Source: Nostoc sp. CHAB 5834 (GTDB lineage Bacteria > Cyanobacteriota > Cyanobacteriia > Cyanobacteriales > Nostocaceae). From it: a stretch of 64,000 bases of DNA. The notes under the pieces were generated by a model. The model made no database searches, was not told where the DNA came from, and worked only from the letters and a program-made list of their open reading frames with translations. The DNA lies in assembly GCA_020829485.1 (NCBI GenBank), contig JAIVFU010000007.1, positions 1 through 64,000 of the forward strand, in the 5' to 3' direction. Of this stretch, positions 15,265 through 24,619 are shown in pieces. The position numbers and the translations under genes were made by a program. Every line of letters begins with the position of its first letter. Positions within the stretch are counted from its first letter, which is position 1.

Positions 15265-18000
15265 CTATCCCAACTGATTTGAGATCGCACTAACATCAAC
15301 GGCTAACTTCTTGCCCAACTTGAGCAACTGAAGACACTGATTATCTCCTTCATTCCCAACGCTAGTGATACATACCGTCCCTATCTGACTGTGCAGACAA
15401 CTAAAGTATAGTTCCTGCGATCGCTGTAGGGAAACATCAATATTTAGTTGATCCCCGACATCAATCAATCGTTCCAACAGTTGGATATCTGCATTAAAAC
15501 TACCATTGGCATCGTGCAACAATTGCCAGAGCGATCGCGCAATTAATTGTTCTAACATCTGCTTCCCGTCGGGAATATTCAGCCGACAACGCAAATGTTT
15601 TGCTTCAGTAGCGATCACCTCCAATTCTAAGATGTGATTCCAACTCTTTTGGGGATCAGCGATATCTTGCTCAAGCGATCGTAATGTCATTAAACAGCGA
15701 TGCCCTAAAGCAATATCTGCTGCAACCTGTAATTCTTGCGGTACTGCTATTTCATCTCGATGAAACGCCATCAGCACACCATAATTATCCCGGTACGCTT
15801 GAGTATACAACTGTCCTAAACGCGTCAGTGTTTCCTCACTCAGCAGCCGCATAATCCGGTGGCGTTCTTCAGCAAATAGATTCTGTAAGTTGAAAGCTTC
15901 TTCGCCAAATAGCTGTGTCATCGCCAAGATAGTATGAGCCGCGCTAGCTTGTTTTAGCGCCCCAAACAGCTTTTCTTTTAATTGGCTGTAGTCACGCCGC
16001 CCAGTAAATTGCTGAATGCCGCAATGGAAATCCCAGCCTCCCAAATGGAGAACCGCAAATACCAAATGCTCACTTTCCCAAGTAATCTCTGATACTAGCT
16101 TTAAATTTCCTATAGCCAGAGTTAGCGATCCCATCCGTTGCATTTGGTAATCTAACTCATTGGCTGCATAGCAATAAACCTTTTTGTGGTAACGCTGAGA
16201 CTGTTTGTCAGCAGCATCTTTTCTCGGTAGGGAATTGTGCGCCTCTGCTGGTTTCTGATTGGTAAATAGGGAAGTAATGGCGTAATGGGCTGCTACTTGC
16301 TTAAAGCCAAGCTGGGCAGTTAGCACGAGTTGTCGATAAATTTCCCCACCGTGTTTGAACTGATCCACATTACTGGGGGCTAAACCAAGACGTTTGACGA
16401 AGCCTTTTTCTAACTGCACACCTGCCACATCCCCTGCCAATTCCAAAGCACGGGCAGCGTAGCGCAGAATTTGTGTCCCCTCTGGACGGGAAATTTCTTC
16501 AAAAAACCAACCGCAACTAGTGAACATCAACAAAGCGTGACGCTGCATTTCTAACAAGCGCAAAGCGTCTACTTGTTCGGCTGCCGTTAGTTTGTGGGTT
16601 TGATGACGGGCGAGAAAACGGTTGACATTGGTAGCAGAGCGATCGCGCAATACTTGGATATATTCATCTCGTGCTAGCCAGGGATCGCTAAATAACTGTC
16701 TACCATGTTCTGCATACACCTCAGTTAGCTGATCCCGCAGCCAATTTAGGGAATCTCGCAAGGGACGACGCCATTTCTGATGCCAGACACCACCTTCTCC
16801 ACCGCAACCACAATCATCTTCCCATCTGCCGACACCGTGGGCGCAACTCCAGGCTGTGACTGACTTTAATTCCACTTCCCAACTCGGAGAATTTAAGCTC
16901 AGGTAGTGGGCGAAGTTCGTCACCGTCCAACCCTGTTGAGGAAACTCTTTGGTAAAGGCGTAAGCTAAAGTTTTCTCAGTTCCCTTTTTGTGGTGTCCGA
17001 AGGTTTCCCCATCTGTCGCCACAGAAATCAACTGTGCCAGACGATGATCCCCACGCACCGCCGAACCGATACGTCTGGCAAAGTGACTGGAATTATAAAC
17101 GACATCACTAAAACCCATGTCCCGCGATATCGGGCCATCGTAGAAGAAGATATCAATGTAAGGGGGGGAGTGGGGAGTGGGGAGTGGGGAGTGGTTACTG
17201 TCCCTACTCCCTTCCTTGATCGCACTTAGAGGTGAAGATGAAGTGTCTAATGTGGGCTTCAAATAACAACGATAGGGACGGGTAGAATCAATCTGACTAC
17301 CGCCGACTTCGATCCATTCAGGATGGGGATGATCTGGAGTGGGGAGGGGACGGCAACGCAGTGCTTGAGATGGTGCAAGGACAATGAAACGAATCCCCTC
17401 AGCAACAAGAGCTTCTAGAGTTGCGTAGTCTACAGCAGTTTCTGCCAGCCACATGCCTTCGGGATCGCGCCCAAAGCGGGAGCGGAAGTCTTCTTTACCC
17501 CAGCGAATTTGGGTATATTTGTCGCGTTCGTTCGCCAGAGGCATGATAATGTGATTGTATACTTGCGCGATCGCATTACCGTGACCATGCAAGCGATCGC
17601 TACTCTTAGCATCTGCCTCTAAAATGCGCTGATAAACCTCCACATCGTAGCGTTCTAGCCACGACATCAGCGTTGGCCCAATATTAAAACTGAAATACTC
17701 ATAATTATTGACGATCCCCACCACTTCGCTTTGGTCATTTAAGACTCTGGCAAAGGCATTTGGACGATAACATTCCCAATGAATCCGCTCATTCCAGTCA
17801 TGGAAAGGTGCAGCGCTCGGTTGGCGTTCAATTGCGTCCAGATAAGGGTTTTCCCTTGGTGGTTGGTAAAAATGACCATGCACCGTCACATAAACACCAT
17901 TAGCCTTGTTCAGGGGATCGGTTTCTTTAGTGTTATTGGGATCTGAATGTAATGTTAACGTTGAGCCAGAGCTAGCTGGCATTTGGGCAGCAGAAGTCAT
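15265..18000 (-). CDS. GH57-type DUF3536 family protein
   Basis: 911 residues. Near the N-terminus the glycoside hydrolase 57 motif VHGHFYQPPREN (from about residue 40) and, further on, GMWLAETAVDYATLEALV with the likely catalytic Glu identify a GH57 catalytic domain; DGETFGHHKKGTEKTLAYAF is another conserved segment. The long C-terminal part (about 430-900) is the helical DUF3536 region. It probably acts on alpha-glucans, but activity is unproven for this subgroup. At about residues 258-285, SSSPLSAIKEGSRDSNHS and PLPTPHSPP interrupt the domain: this is an in-frame GGGGAGT-type tandem repeat (17163-17194). Single gene. Confidence 0.85.
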   Translation of the reverse strand: MTSAAQMPASSGSTLTLHSDPNNTKETDPLNKANGVYVTVHGHFYQPPRENPYLDAIERQPSAAPFHDWNERIHWECYRPNAFARVLNDQSEVVGIVNNYEYFSFNIGPTLMSWLERYDVEVYQRILEADAKSSDRLHGHGNAIAQVYNHIIMPLANERDKYTQIRWGKEDFRSRFGRDPEGMWLAETAVDYATLEALVAEGIRFIVLAPSQALRCRPLPTPDHPHPEWIEVGGSQIDSTRPYRCYLKPTLDTSSSPLSAIKEGSRDSNHSPLPTPHSPPYIDIFFYDGPISRDMGFSDVVYNSSHFARRIGSAVRGDHRLAQLISVATDGETFGHHKKGTEKTLAYAFTKEFPQQGWTVTNFAHYLSLNSPSWEVELKSVTAWSCAHGVGRWEDDCGCGGEGGVWHQKWRRPLRDSLNWLRDQLTEVYAEHGRQLFSDPWLARDEYIQVLRDRSATNVNRFLARHQTHKLTAAEQVDALRLLEMQRHALLMFTSCGWFFEEISRPEGTQILRYAARALELAGDVAGVQLEKGFVKRLGLAPSNVDQFKHGGEIYRQLVLTAQLGFKQVAAHYAITSLFTNQKPAEAHNSLPRKDAADKQSQRYHKKVYCYAANELDYQMQRMGSLTLAIGNLKLVSEITWESEHLVFAVLHLGGWDFHCGIQQFTGRRDYSQLKEKLFGALKQASAAHTILAMTQLFGEEAFNLQNLFAEERHRIMRLLSEETLTRLGQLYTQAYRDNYGVLMAFHRDEIAVPQELQVAADIALGHRCLMTLRSLEQDIADPQKSWNHILELEVIATEAKHLRCRLNIPDGKQMLEQLIARSLWQLLHDANGSFNADIQLLERLIDVGDQLNIDVSLQRSQELYFSCLHSQIGTVCITSVGNEGDNQCLQLLKLGKKLAVDVSAISNQLG
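17163..17194. repeat. GGGGAGT heptamer repeat inside the DUF3536 gene
   Basis: About four copies of the heptamer GGGGAGT. Being read in frame it adds a SPLPTPHSP-like linker to the protein. The same heptamer occurs in two other genes here (51573-51604 and 62455-62483). Confidence 0.8.
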
Positions 18001-18492
18001 GTATATTTATCCAAAACAAAAAACTTACAGTTGCACCGAAAACATTGTGCGTAAACCTTTCTACAATAGGTTGAACACAAAATCCGGTATAAATAACAAC
18101 TATGGAATCCAACTAAATTTTTGACAAAGCTGTTTTATTGTAGTGGGAAATCTGCGTTATCGCACAGCCCTTTCCCTGAAGGCTTAAAGTAATTGGCCAT
18201 TGAACAAAGCCTCAGTTAGGGGTTTTCTTTTATTGGGGGTCAATCAAAATTTTAATTGTCTTTTAATAATTAAACCCCATTTTTGATGCAAAATTTTGGC
18301 TCAAATTCATACTTTTGCAACAAAAGATTACAAAAACTCATTATATCGCAATCTTATTTTACACAACATCCGCAGCAGTGAACGGAAAACAGTACAATCT
18401 CTGAATTGGTCTACAGATGGTTGAGAGTATCCTATGGAAGTGCTGATATGAAAGTGATTGTTAATTCAACACTCCAAACTTAAAACTTAGGA
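18001..18492. other. Intergenic region between divergent genes
   Basis: AT-rich spacer between the DUF3536 gene and the Ca2+/H+ exchanger, which are divergently transcribed, so it should contain both promoters. A GC-poor hairpin AAAGCCTC/GGGGTTTT with a following T-rich stretch lies near 18208. No gene seen. Confidence 0.45.
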
Positions 18493-18531
18493 TTGCTCGC
18501 TGTGAATGATACCCTCAACTTAAGACCACAA

Positions 18532-19623
18532 ATGTCAACCAAAAACATTATTCTTTTCGCTTTACTACTGTTTATCCCGGTTTCTGTAGCAGCTCACTTT
18601 CTGGAATGGGGAGAATTGACAGTTTTCATTACAGCTGGATTAGCGATTCTGCCCTTAGCGGCTTGGATGGGTACAGCCACAGAAGAAATTGCTGTTGTAG
18701 TGGGGCCATCGTTAGGGGGCTTGTTAAACGCCACCTTTGGCAATGCTACGGAATTAATCATCGCCTTAGTAGCGCTGAACGCTGGGTTAATAGATGTAGT
18801 GAAAGCCAGTATCACGGGATCGATTATTAGCAACTTACTACTGGTAATGGGTTTTTCCATGCTTTTGGGGGGATTACGCTACAAAGAACAGACATTTCAG
18901 CCAATTGTGGCGCGGGTGAATGCTGATTCGATGAATTTAGCGGTGATTGCCATTTTGATGCCAACGGCGATGAATTACACGTCTCAAGGAATTAACGAAG
19001 AAACACTGCAAAATTTTTCTATTGCTGTTGCTGTAGTATTAATTCTGGTTTATGCCCTAACACTGCTGTTTTCAATGAAAACCCACTCCTATCTTTATGA
19101 TGTGGGTGTAGCGGAGACAGAAGAAGAGGAAACCCCTCACGCGAAACCAAATATGATGTTGTGGGTTGGTGTCTTGCTAGTATGTACCTTACTAGTGGCA
19201 CTTGAGTCAGAAATGCTAGTAGATTCTCTGGAAGTGGCCACATCTCAGCTAGGTTTGACGGCGCTGTTTACGGGGGTAATTTTGGTTCCTATCGTCGGTA
19301 ACGCGGCTGAACACGCCACAGCAGTCACCGTGGCGATGAAAAATAAGATGGATCTTTCCCTTTCGGTAGCTGTGGGATCAAGTATGCAGATTGCCTTATT
19401 TGTTGCCCCCGTGTTGGTGATAGCAGGGCGGGTATTAGGTAAACCAATGGATTTGGATTTCCAACCCTTTGAATTAGTAGCTGTGGTTGCGTCAGTCTTG
19501 ATTGCAAACAGTATTAGTTCCGATGGTAAGTCCAATTGGTTGGAAGGTACTTTATTATTAGCTGCCTATACAGTGTTGGGGTTCGCCTTCTACTTCCATC
19601 CAGTTATGGAAGGTATGGGGTAG
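18532..19623 (+). CDS. cax: Calcium/proton exchanger (CaCA superfamily, Cax)
   Basis: About 363 residues of membrane protein from ATG 18532 (MSTKNIILFALLL); upstream TTG 18493 and GTG 18502 are possible but add polar residues. Two internally repeated halves each carry the CaCA alpha-repeat with a central acidic residue: GLLNATFGNATELIIAL in the first half and VGNAAEHATAVTVAM in the second, separated by an acidic cytosolic loop (ETEEEETPHAK). The GNATE/GNAAE pair is diagnostic for Cax-type H+-driven Ca2+ export. It should lower cytosolic calcium and help with alkaline or salt stress. Confidence 0.9.
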   Translation: MSTKNIILFALLLFIPVSVAAHFLEWGELTVFITAGLAILPLAAWMGTATEEIAVVVGPSLGGLLNATFGNATELIIALVALNAGLIDVVKASITGSIISNLLLVMGFSMLLGGLRYKEQTFQPIVARVNADSMNLAVIAILMPTAMNYTSQGINEETLQNFSIAVAVVLILVYALTLLFSMKTHSYLYDVGVAETEEEETPHAKPNMMLWVGVLLVCTLLVALESEMLVDSLEVATSQLGLTALFTGVILVPIVGNAAEHATAVTVAMKNKMDLSLSVAVGSSMQIALFVAPVLVIAGRVLGKPMDLDFQPFELVAVVASVLIANSISSDGKSNWLEGTLLLAAYTVLGFAFYFHPVMEGMG

Positions 19624-19784
19624 TAACCGCAAGGTAGTCGCTAATAGCTTAACTCAAAGCGATCGCTCTTGATGATTTTAGATTTTAGATTACTAACGTC
19701 CCGCTCCACGCTTTCACCCCTTCTGGGTGACACGAATCCAAAATCTAAAATTTAAAACCTAGCAAAATTTAGAAGGGTTGATGG

Positions 19785-19988
19785 GTGAGCATCAACCTAG
19801 CAGAGTACCAGCGTTTAAACTTAGACATGTCTATTGCTGAAGTAGAGGCTATTTTGGGAAGAGGGACTGAAATTGAACGAACTAAAGCAACAGTACACTT
19901 TGTTTGGACAAATATTGATACCTCTGAAATTCGTGTGGAATTTCAGGCGGGAAAGGTTAAAAGCAAAAAACAGTTCGGATTAAAGTAA
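19785..19988 (+). CDS. Small SmpA/BamE-like domain protein
   Basis: 67 residues from GTG 19785 (GAAGGG lies about 12 nt upstream). The segment LDMSIAEVEAILGRGTEIER is the typical opening of the SmpA/OmlA-type fold (mostly 'G-M-S-x-x-E-V-x-x-I-L-G'), and HFVWTNIDTSEIRVEFQAGKV supplies the following strands. There is no signal peptide or lipobox, so it should be cytoplasmic. Role unknown. Confidence 0.6.
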   Translation: MSINLAEYQRLNLDMSIAEVEAILGRGTEIERTKATVHFVWTNIDTSEIRVEFQAGKVKSKKQFGLK

Positions 19989-20169
19989 CCCCAAGAAAAG
20001 CTCTAAGCTTTGCAAAATAAGGACTACAGCTTTTAAATTTATCAGTGAAGGGATCGATTAGACGATTGCCCTTCATTGATTTTTAGCTAGCCTTGCTTAT
20101 AATTGGCGAATCTAAACCGCTTTTGCCTGGGACAGGAGAAAATAATAACATATAAGAGCGATCGCCTAT

Positions 20170-21294
20170 ATGAGCTACTGCCTTAATCCCCATTGTCCCA
20201 AGCCGGAAAATCCGAATGATGTCAAGTTTTGCCGGACTTGCGGTTCTAAGTTACTCCTCAAAGAACGTTACCGTGCTATCAAACCAATTGGACAAGGTGG
20301 TTTTGGCAAAACCTTCTTAGCTGTGGATGAGGATAAACCCTCAAAACCACACTGTGTAATTAAGCAATTTTATCCCCAAGCCCAAGGAACTAACACTCTT
20401 GCCAAAGCTGTAGAGTTATTTAATCAAGAAGCGGTGCAGTTAGATGAATTGGGGAAACATCCGCAAATTCCCGAATTACTGGCATATTTTAGCCAAGATG
20501 ATCGGCAGTATCTTGTACAAGAATTTATCGACGGGCAAAACTTAGCCCAGGAATTGGCACATAGAGGTGCTTTCAATGAAATACAAATCCGGCAACTATT
20601 AAATGATTTATTATCAGTATTGCAATTTTGCCATGCTAGACACGTAATTCACCGCGATATTAAGCCAGAAAATATTATTTTACGCGAGAGCGATCGCAAA
20701 CTAGTTTTAGTAGATTTTGGTGCTGCTAAATCTGCCACTGGTGCCGCCTTAAATCAAACTGGTACAAGTATTGGTAGCCCAGAATATGTTGCCCCGGAAC
20801 AAATGAGAGGTAAGGCTGTTTTTGCCAGCGATATTTACAGCTTGGGTGCTACTTGTATTAATTTATTAACTAAGCGATCGCCCTTCGATTCCTATGATAC
20901 CAACAACGATACATGGGTTTGGCAGCAATACTTGAAAACTCCTATCACTAATCAGTTGAGTCGCATTCTCAACAAGATGTTAGAAAGTATTCCAATTCGG
21001 CGTTATCAAACAGTAGATGAAGTTTTCAAAGATTTAAATCAACAGTCACAAGTAGCAGCGCCAGCGATTGCAGCAAAACCCATCGCTCAATCTCCACCCA
21101 CATTTGTATCGCCATCTCCTAGTCAAATTGATAATGAATTAGAGGAAATGAAAACTCAATTTTTGGGTGGCAACAAACCTAAATCAAATAAAATACAACC
21201 ACCAAACCCGACATCTCAGCCTACGAGTAAAAGCAAAATAGATGAAGAATTAGAAGAGTTAAAAGCAAAATATCTTGGTAATAACAATCCTTAA
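20170..21294 (+). CDS. Ser/Thr protein kinase with N-terminal zinc ribbon
   Basis: 374 residues. A zinc ribbon (Cys4, Cys9, Cys21, Cys24) is followed by a Hanks-type kinase domain: GQGGFGKTF glycine loop (41-49), Lys65, HRDIKPEN (161-168), DFGAAKS (182 on) and SPEYVAPEQ. After residue about 295 comes a low-complexity tail that contains two copies of an acidic helix, IDNELEEMKTQFLG and IDEELEELKAKYLG, the second at the very end. No transmembrane segment, so it is cytosolic, unlike PknB. This 4-Cys-plus-kinase type is common in cyanobacteria; the substrate is unknown. Confidence 0.9.
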   Translation: MSYCLNPHCPKPENPNDVKFCRTCGSKLLLKERYRAIKPIGQGGFGKTFLAVDEDKPSKPHCVIKQFYPQAQGTNTLAKAVELFNQEAVQLDELGKHPQIPELLAYFSQDDRQYLVQEFIDGQNLAQELAHRGAFNEIQIRQLLNDLLSVLQFCHARHVIHRDIKPENIILRESDRKLVLVDFGAAKSATGAALNQTGTSIGSPEYVAPEQMRGKAVFASDIYSLGATCINLLTKRSPFDSYDTNNDTWVWQQYLKTPITNQLSRILNKMLESIPIRRYQTVDEVFKDLNQQSQVAAPAIAAKPIAQSPPTFVSPSPSQIDNELEEMKTQFLGGNKPKSNKIQPPNPTSQPTSKSKIDEELEELKAKYLGNNNP

Positions 21295-21450
21295 AATGAT
21301 TTATCATAAATTATTTTATTCTCAAAGTCATTAAAGAGGGTTAATTAAGCCCAGACCGGAGGTATAAGCCATACCACATTTAATTGACATATAGAGGGCG
21401 AGCAATATGCCCACACCACAAGAGTTATGTTTAATTAGAAGTTCAAGCCA

Positions 21451-21520
21451 TTGGGTTGAACTTTAGTGTTACCCAACAAATCACCGAAAATGTTGGGTTT
21501 CGTTCCTCAACCCAACCTAC
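21451..21520. repeat. TTGGGTT / AACCCAACCTAC repeat
   Basis: Interspersed repeat with inverted TTGGGTT and AACCCAA units and an inner TGTTGGGTTTCGTTCC. A fuller copy lies at 59807-59884. Between the kinase and the PstS-like genes, which converge here. Confidence 0.65.
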
Positions 21521-21548
21521 AATTCTCGTTAATTGTCCTCTAGATTAA

Positions 21549-22430
21549 TTAATTTTCCAGTATCATAGCTTGCTGCCCTTGAGGCGAAGTTGCATAGCCT
21601 AAGAAAGCTTGAACTCCAGGACTAGCAGGGTTTTTATAGACATAAAACAGTTGCCGTTGGTAGGGATAAGCATTTGCATCGGGAGTCAATCCATCAATGG
21701 GAACAAATCGTACTGTTTGTTGATTGGCAACCTGTGCAAAGGTTGCATAGCCGATGCCATCAGTTCCTAAAGCTTGGAGTAGAGGAGTTGTGGCATCTCG
21801 TGGTAGTGTTGCAATGTTTGATGTTGTGCCAAAATTACCTCCCTTCAACACCATTTCCTGAAATGCTTGATGCGTTCCACTAATTGCCGGTCGATTAATA
21901 ACTCGGATAGTTCCACTGTTACCACCTACGGCTGACCAGTTGTTAATTTTGCCCTGAAAAATATCTGCTACTTGGGCGCTGGTTAATCCTTGATTAAAAG
22001 AATTTGCTTTGCCAACCACAAGCGCGATCGCATCTTTTGTCACAGACACCGCCATCAATCCCTGACTTTGCTCTTGTGCAGTTAGCGATCGCGATACCGC
22101 CGCAATATCTACTCTACCCGCTACTAAATCCGCGATACCATTTTGAGAACCATTAGCACTAGTGACAACATTTGTACCAGGAAACTGCCTCTCAAAAGCT
22201 CTTTTGAGATTTTGGTTAATTGTCACCATGCTGGTAGATCCATCTATTCTCACAGTAGTACCGCTTGGTACTGAACTTGGGGGCGAAAAAGTCGAATTAC
22301 CAGCAGAGGATGTGTTAACTGGAGGAGTAACATTACCTGGCCTGATTACAAAGAACCAGTAACCACCACCGATTAAAGCTAGAAAAATCAGGATAAAAAC
22401 AATTGGAGGAGGAGCGCTTTTTTGACTCAT
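21549..22430 (-). CDS. PstS-like phosphate-binding domain protein
   Basis: 293 residues. One N-terminal hydrophobic helix (IVFILIFLALIGGGYWFFVI), a Pro/Ser/Thr-rich linker, then a PBP-like domain: VRIDGSTSMVTI, NGIADLVAGRVDIAAVSR, ALVVGKANSFNQGLTSAQVA, and ISGTHQAFQEMVL. The DGST phosphate loop and the SGT segment are those of PstS. Because it is anchored and no pstCAB genes are near, it is more likely a sensor than a transporter subunit. It follows a PspA-like gene after only 6 bp, so both probably form an operon. Confidence 0.82.
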   Translation of the reverse strand: MSQKSAPPPIVFILIFLALIGGGYWFFVIRPGNVTPPVNTSSAGNSTFSPPSSVPSGTTVRIDGSTSMVTINQNLKRAFERQFPGTNVVTSANGSQNGIADLVAGRVDIAAVSRSLTAQEQSQGLMAVSVTKDAIALVVGKANSFNQGLTSAQVADIFQGKINNWSAVGGNSGTIRVINRPAISGTHQAFQEMVLKGGNFGTTSNIATLPRDATTPLLQALGTDGIGYATFAQVANQQTVRFVPIDGLTPDANAYPYQRQLFYVYKNPASPGVQAFLGYATSPQGQQAMILEN

Positions 22431-22436
22431 AACTTT

Positions 22437-23150
22437 TTACTCTGGTAATTTGTCAATACTTGATTCACTTAACATTTGCAAACGACGAGAAACTTCATCA
22501 TCTACAGTCATGCGTTCTATTTCAGCCTGGAGTTTTTCAGTTGGATTTTCAGACATTTCAGCTAAAGCACCTGTCTGAAAATTTCGGCGCTCAACTGCAC
22601 TTTTAGCTTTTTCAAAGTCACTTTTCGCCGAACCAATATCAAATTCATTATTGACTTTGGCAATCATCGCTAATGCTTCATTCACCTCTGACATATCTTT
22701 CATATTTTGCATATCAGCTTTGTAGGTTTCTAGCTTCATGCGCTCCCGGTTCAGCTTGTCTTTGGAAGCATTCACAGATGTCTCAGCCTGTTTGACCATT
22801 TCTTCCAGCTTGGGCAAAATTTGCTCTGTCTGAATTGCCTTAGCCATTGCCATCCGCGCTGCTTCTTGATTACCACTGCGCTGGGCAATATTTGCTTGCT
22901 GCTCCAAAGTGTGTAATTCTTTAACTTTTGTCTCGTATTTATTTTTGGCTGTTTTGTAAGAACCTTCTTGCATAGCAACAGCTTGAGCTAGCTTTTGCAC
23001 CGATTCCTGCATTGATTGCAGTGATTCTTCAGCTACGGCTACAGCCACTTTGCCACCAGATTCCACCGGCATTCCCCATAGCCAATTCCAAGTACCAACT
23101 ATGGTTCGTCCTGCTTTTTCACCCATTAACCAGTAAATAGCTTTTTTCAT
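22437..23150 (-). CDS. PspA/IM30 (Vipp1) family protein
   Basis: 237 residues, mostly long helices. The central part, MQESVQKLAQAVAMQEGSYK onward to about residue 190, is the coiled coil of PspA/IM30 ESCRT-III-like proteins. The N-terminal segment (AIYWLMGEKAGRTIVGTWNWLWG) is amphipathic with Trp residues and differs from the classic helix 0, so it is a divergent paralogue rather than Vipp1 itself. It is expected to polymerise on membranes under stress. The pairing with a downstream anchored PstS-like protein suggests the two act together at the membrane. Confidence 0.75.
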   Translation of the reverse strand: MKKAIYWLMGEKAGRTIVGTWNWLWGMPVESGGKVAVAVAEESLQSMQESVQKLAQAVAMQEGSYKTAKNKYETKVKELHTLEQQANIAQRSGNQEAARMAMAKAIQTEQILPKLEEMVKQAETSVNASKDKLNRERMKLETYKADMQNMKDMSEVNEALAMIAKVNNEFDIGSAKSDFEKAKSAVERRNFQTGALAEMSENPTEKLQAEIERMTVDDEVSRRLQMLSESSIDKLPE

Positions 23151-23884
23151 TTATCACACCTATCTTAACGAAGAGTAGTTTTAATCAGATACAGCAAGTT
23201 TTATGCTCAGGGTAAGCGCATTTTGTCAATAGCGAGACTTCAATCTCAATAAAGCCCAAAATAATCGCATTAATGCCTAATTATTGAGAATATTTTCGGC
23301 GTTGGCGTAGCCCGCACTTTGGCTACGCTCAGGACAGGCTCAGTTACCGCCGCAGGCATCGCTTTGACTCTTAGAAAATAATCAAGCAATAAATCTGATT
23401 CTTTTGTTAATACATTAATTAATGTTTTTGTCAAGAGCAATTTAGATGCGCTTATCCTGGTTTTATGCTTGCGACTCTTATTAAACTCACATCCAATATT
23501 TTTAGTTTTATGAAATAACTGAGTACAAACGGCACGAAAATAAACGTAAATCCTTGAGCTAAGAGGCTTTGGGATTTTAGCTTAACTTCATGCCATTAGA
23601 ATTTATAGAGTACGATCGCACCAGAGAATTCCTCTCCGACTCGGAGAGGGACAGACTTGAACTAAAGTTCAAGGCAGGGAGAGGTTTGTCGAACTCACGT
23701 TAGCTTAACTGCGTGCCATTCGCTGATGAATTTTCTCTAGCAAGAGTAATAAAAACTTGTTGATATTTGTAACATTCACACGTAATAAGTCAATTAAAAA
23801 TCAGGTAAACTCAAGCAGCAAAAGCTTTGTTGTCTTTCAGGTAAGCAATTAATAGCGCCATAGCAGCTTGGGAGCAAAACCGTT
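23151..23884. other. Repeat-containing intergenic region
   Basis: Spacer between divergent operons. It contains the GGCGTTGGCGTAGCCCGC...CCGCCGCAGGCATCGC palindromic repeat (23300-23362) and a GACTCGGAGAGGGACAGACT / AGTTCAAGGCAGGGAGAGG repeat (23638-23686). No gene seen. Confidence 0.55.
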
Positions 23885-24619
23885 GTGGATGAACAACTTA
23901 AAAAACTGATTGATGAGGTATGCTGCTACCCAGACCCCAGTCTAGAAAGGCAGAAAGCATTAAATAGACTGCTGATGGTCATTCAACAACTCCCTGGCAT
24001 TTATAAGTCTGGACACCAAGACTATTTAGAAGCCTTAAATCAAACTTGGGAATGGATGAGCCGGAAGATTTGCTCTTTTGAAGCGCGTTCACGAAGTGAC
24101 TCCGTTCGCGTAGCGTCCCGAAGGGAAGGAGTATCGCCTTCTTTCCAACAAAGCCTAGTAATCTGGATTAATGGCTATCTCAAGTGGCGCATTAAAGATT
24201 TATACAAACCAGATAGTAATTATACTATCAGTTTAGACAGGCTTACCCGTAACGATGAAGGTGACGAAACAACCCTGCTTAATATTTTGCCAGACCGTCA
24301 GTCACAAACTATTTCTTTAGATTTGCTGGATATCAAAATTGCCCAAATCCAAGAAGTTGAGCGCCAATGCCTTGGTAAACGCATCTGGCAATATATTGAG
24401 CAAGACGAAGAGGGTAAATTAACAGCGAGTCATCCCCGGAAAAATCCAGAATGTCATTGTCACTTATTGGCAATGCGCTTACTTCTGGAACAACCACCTC
24501 ATAAAATCGCTGATATTGCCAGAGAGTTAAATATAAGCAATCAAACTCTTTACTCTCACTGGAAGAAAAATTGCCTTCCCCTGTTAAAAGAAATTGGTAT
24601 GAATTTCGGATCTGACTAA
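23885..24619 (+). CDS. Sigma-70-like regulatory protein with inserted repeat
   Basis: 244 residues from GTG 23885. The N-terminal part (YLEALNQTWEWMSRKIC, LVIWINGYLKWRIKDLY) resembles sigma region 2, with SLDRL in the linker as in ECF-like factors, and the C-terminal part (HKIADIARELNISNQTLYSHWKK) is a helix-turn-helix like region 4. Residues about 67-87 (ARSRSDSVRVASRREGVSPS) come from an inserted palindromic repeat and break region 2. It probably switches promoter use, perhaps for the DUF1822-CHAT genes behind it: the next gene begins inside its stop codon (TAATG). Whether the insertion leaves it active is unknown. Confidence 0.75.
   Translation: MDEQLKKLIDEVCCYPDPSLERQKALNRLLMVIQQLPGIYKSGHQDYLEALNQTWEWMSRKICSFEARSRSDSVRVASRREGVSPSFQQSLVIWINGYLKWRIKDLYKPDSNYTISLDRLTRNDEGDETTLLNILPDRQSQTISLDLLDIKIAQIQEVERQCLGKRIWQYIEQDEEGKLTASHPRKNPECHCHLLAMRLLLEQPPHKIADIARELNISNQTLYSHWKKNCLPLLKEIGMNFGSD
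24080..24140. repeat. Palindromic repeat inserted in frame in the sigma-like gene
   Basis: GCGCGTTCACGAAGTGACTC followed by CGTTCGCGTAGCGTCCCGAA. It is the same repeat that reads SVRVASRREG in the MITE-broken GNAT gene (about 5930-5950). Its length keeps the reading frame open. Confidence 0.75.

Noticed and set aside
15021..15299. 92-codon minus-strand frame overlapping the end of the DUF3536 gene
   Set aside because: It lies in interspersed repeat sequence (GTGTCCTACCCTGCGGGAAG type) and shows no family.
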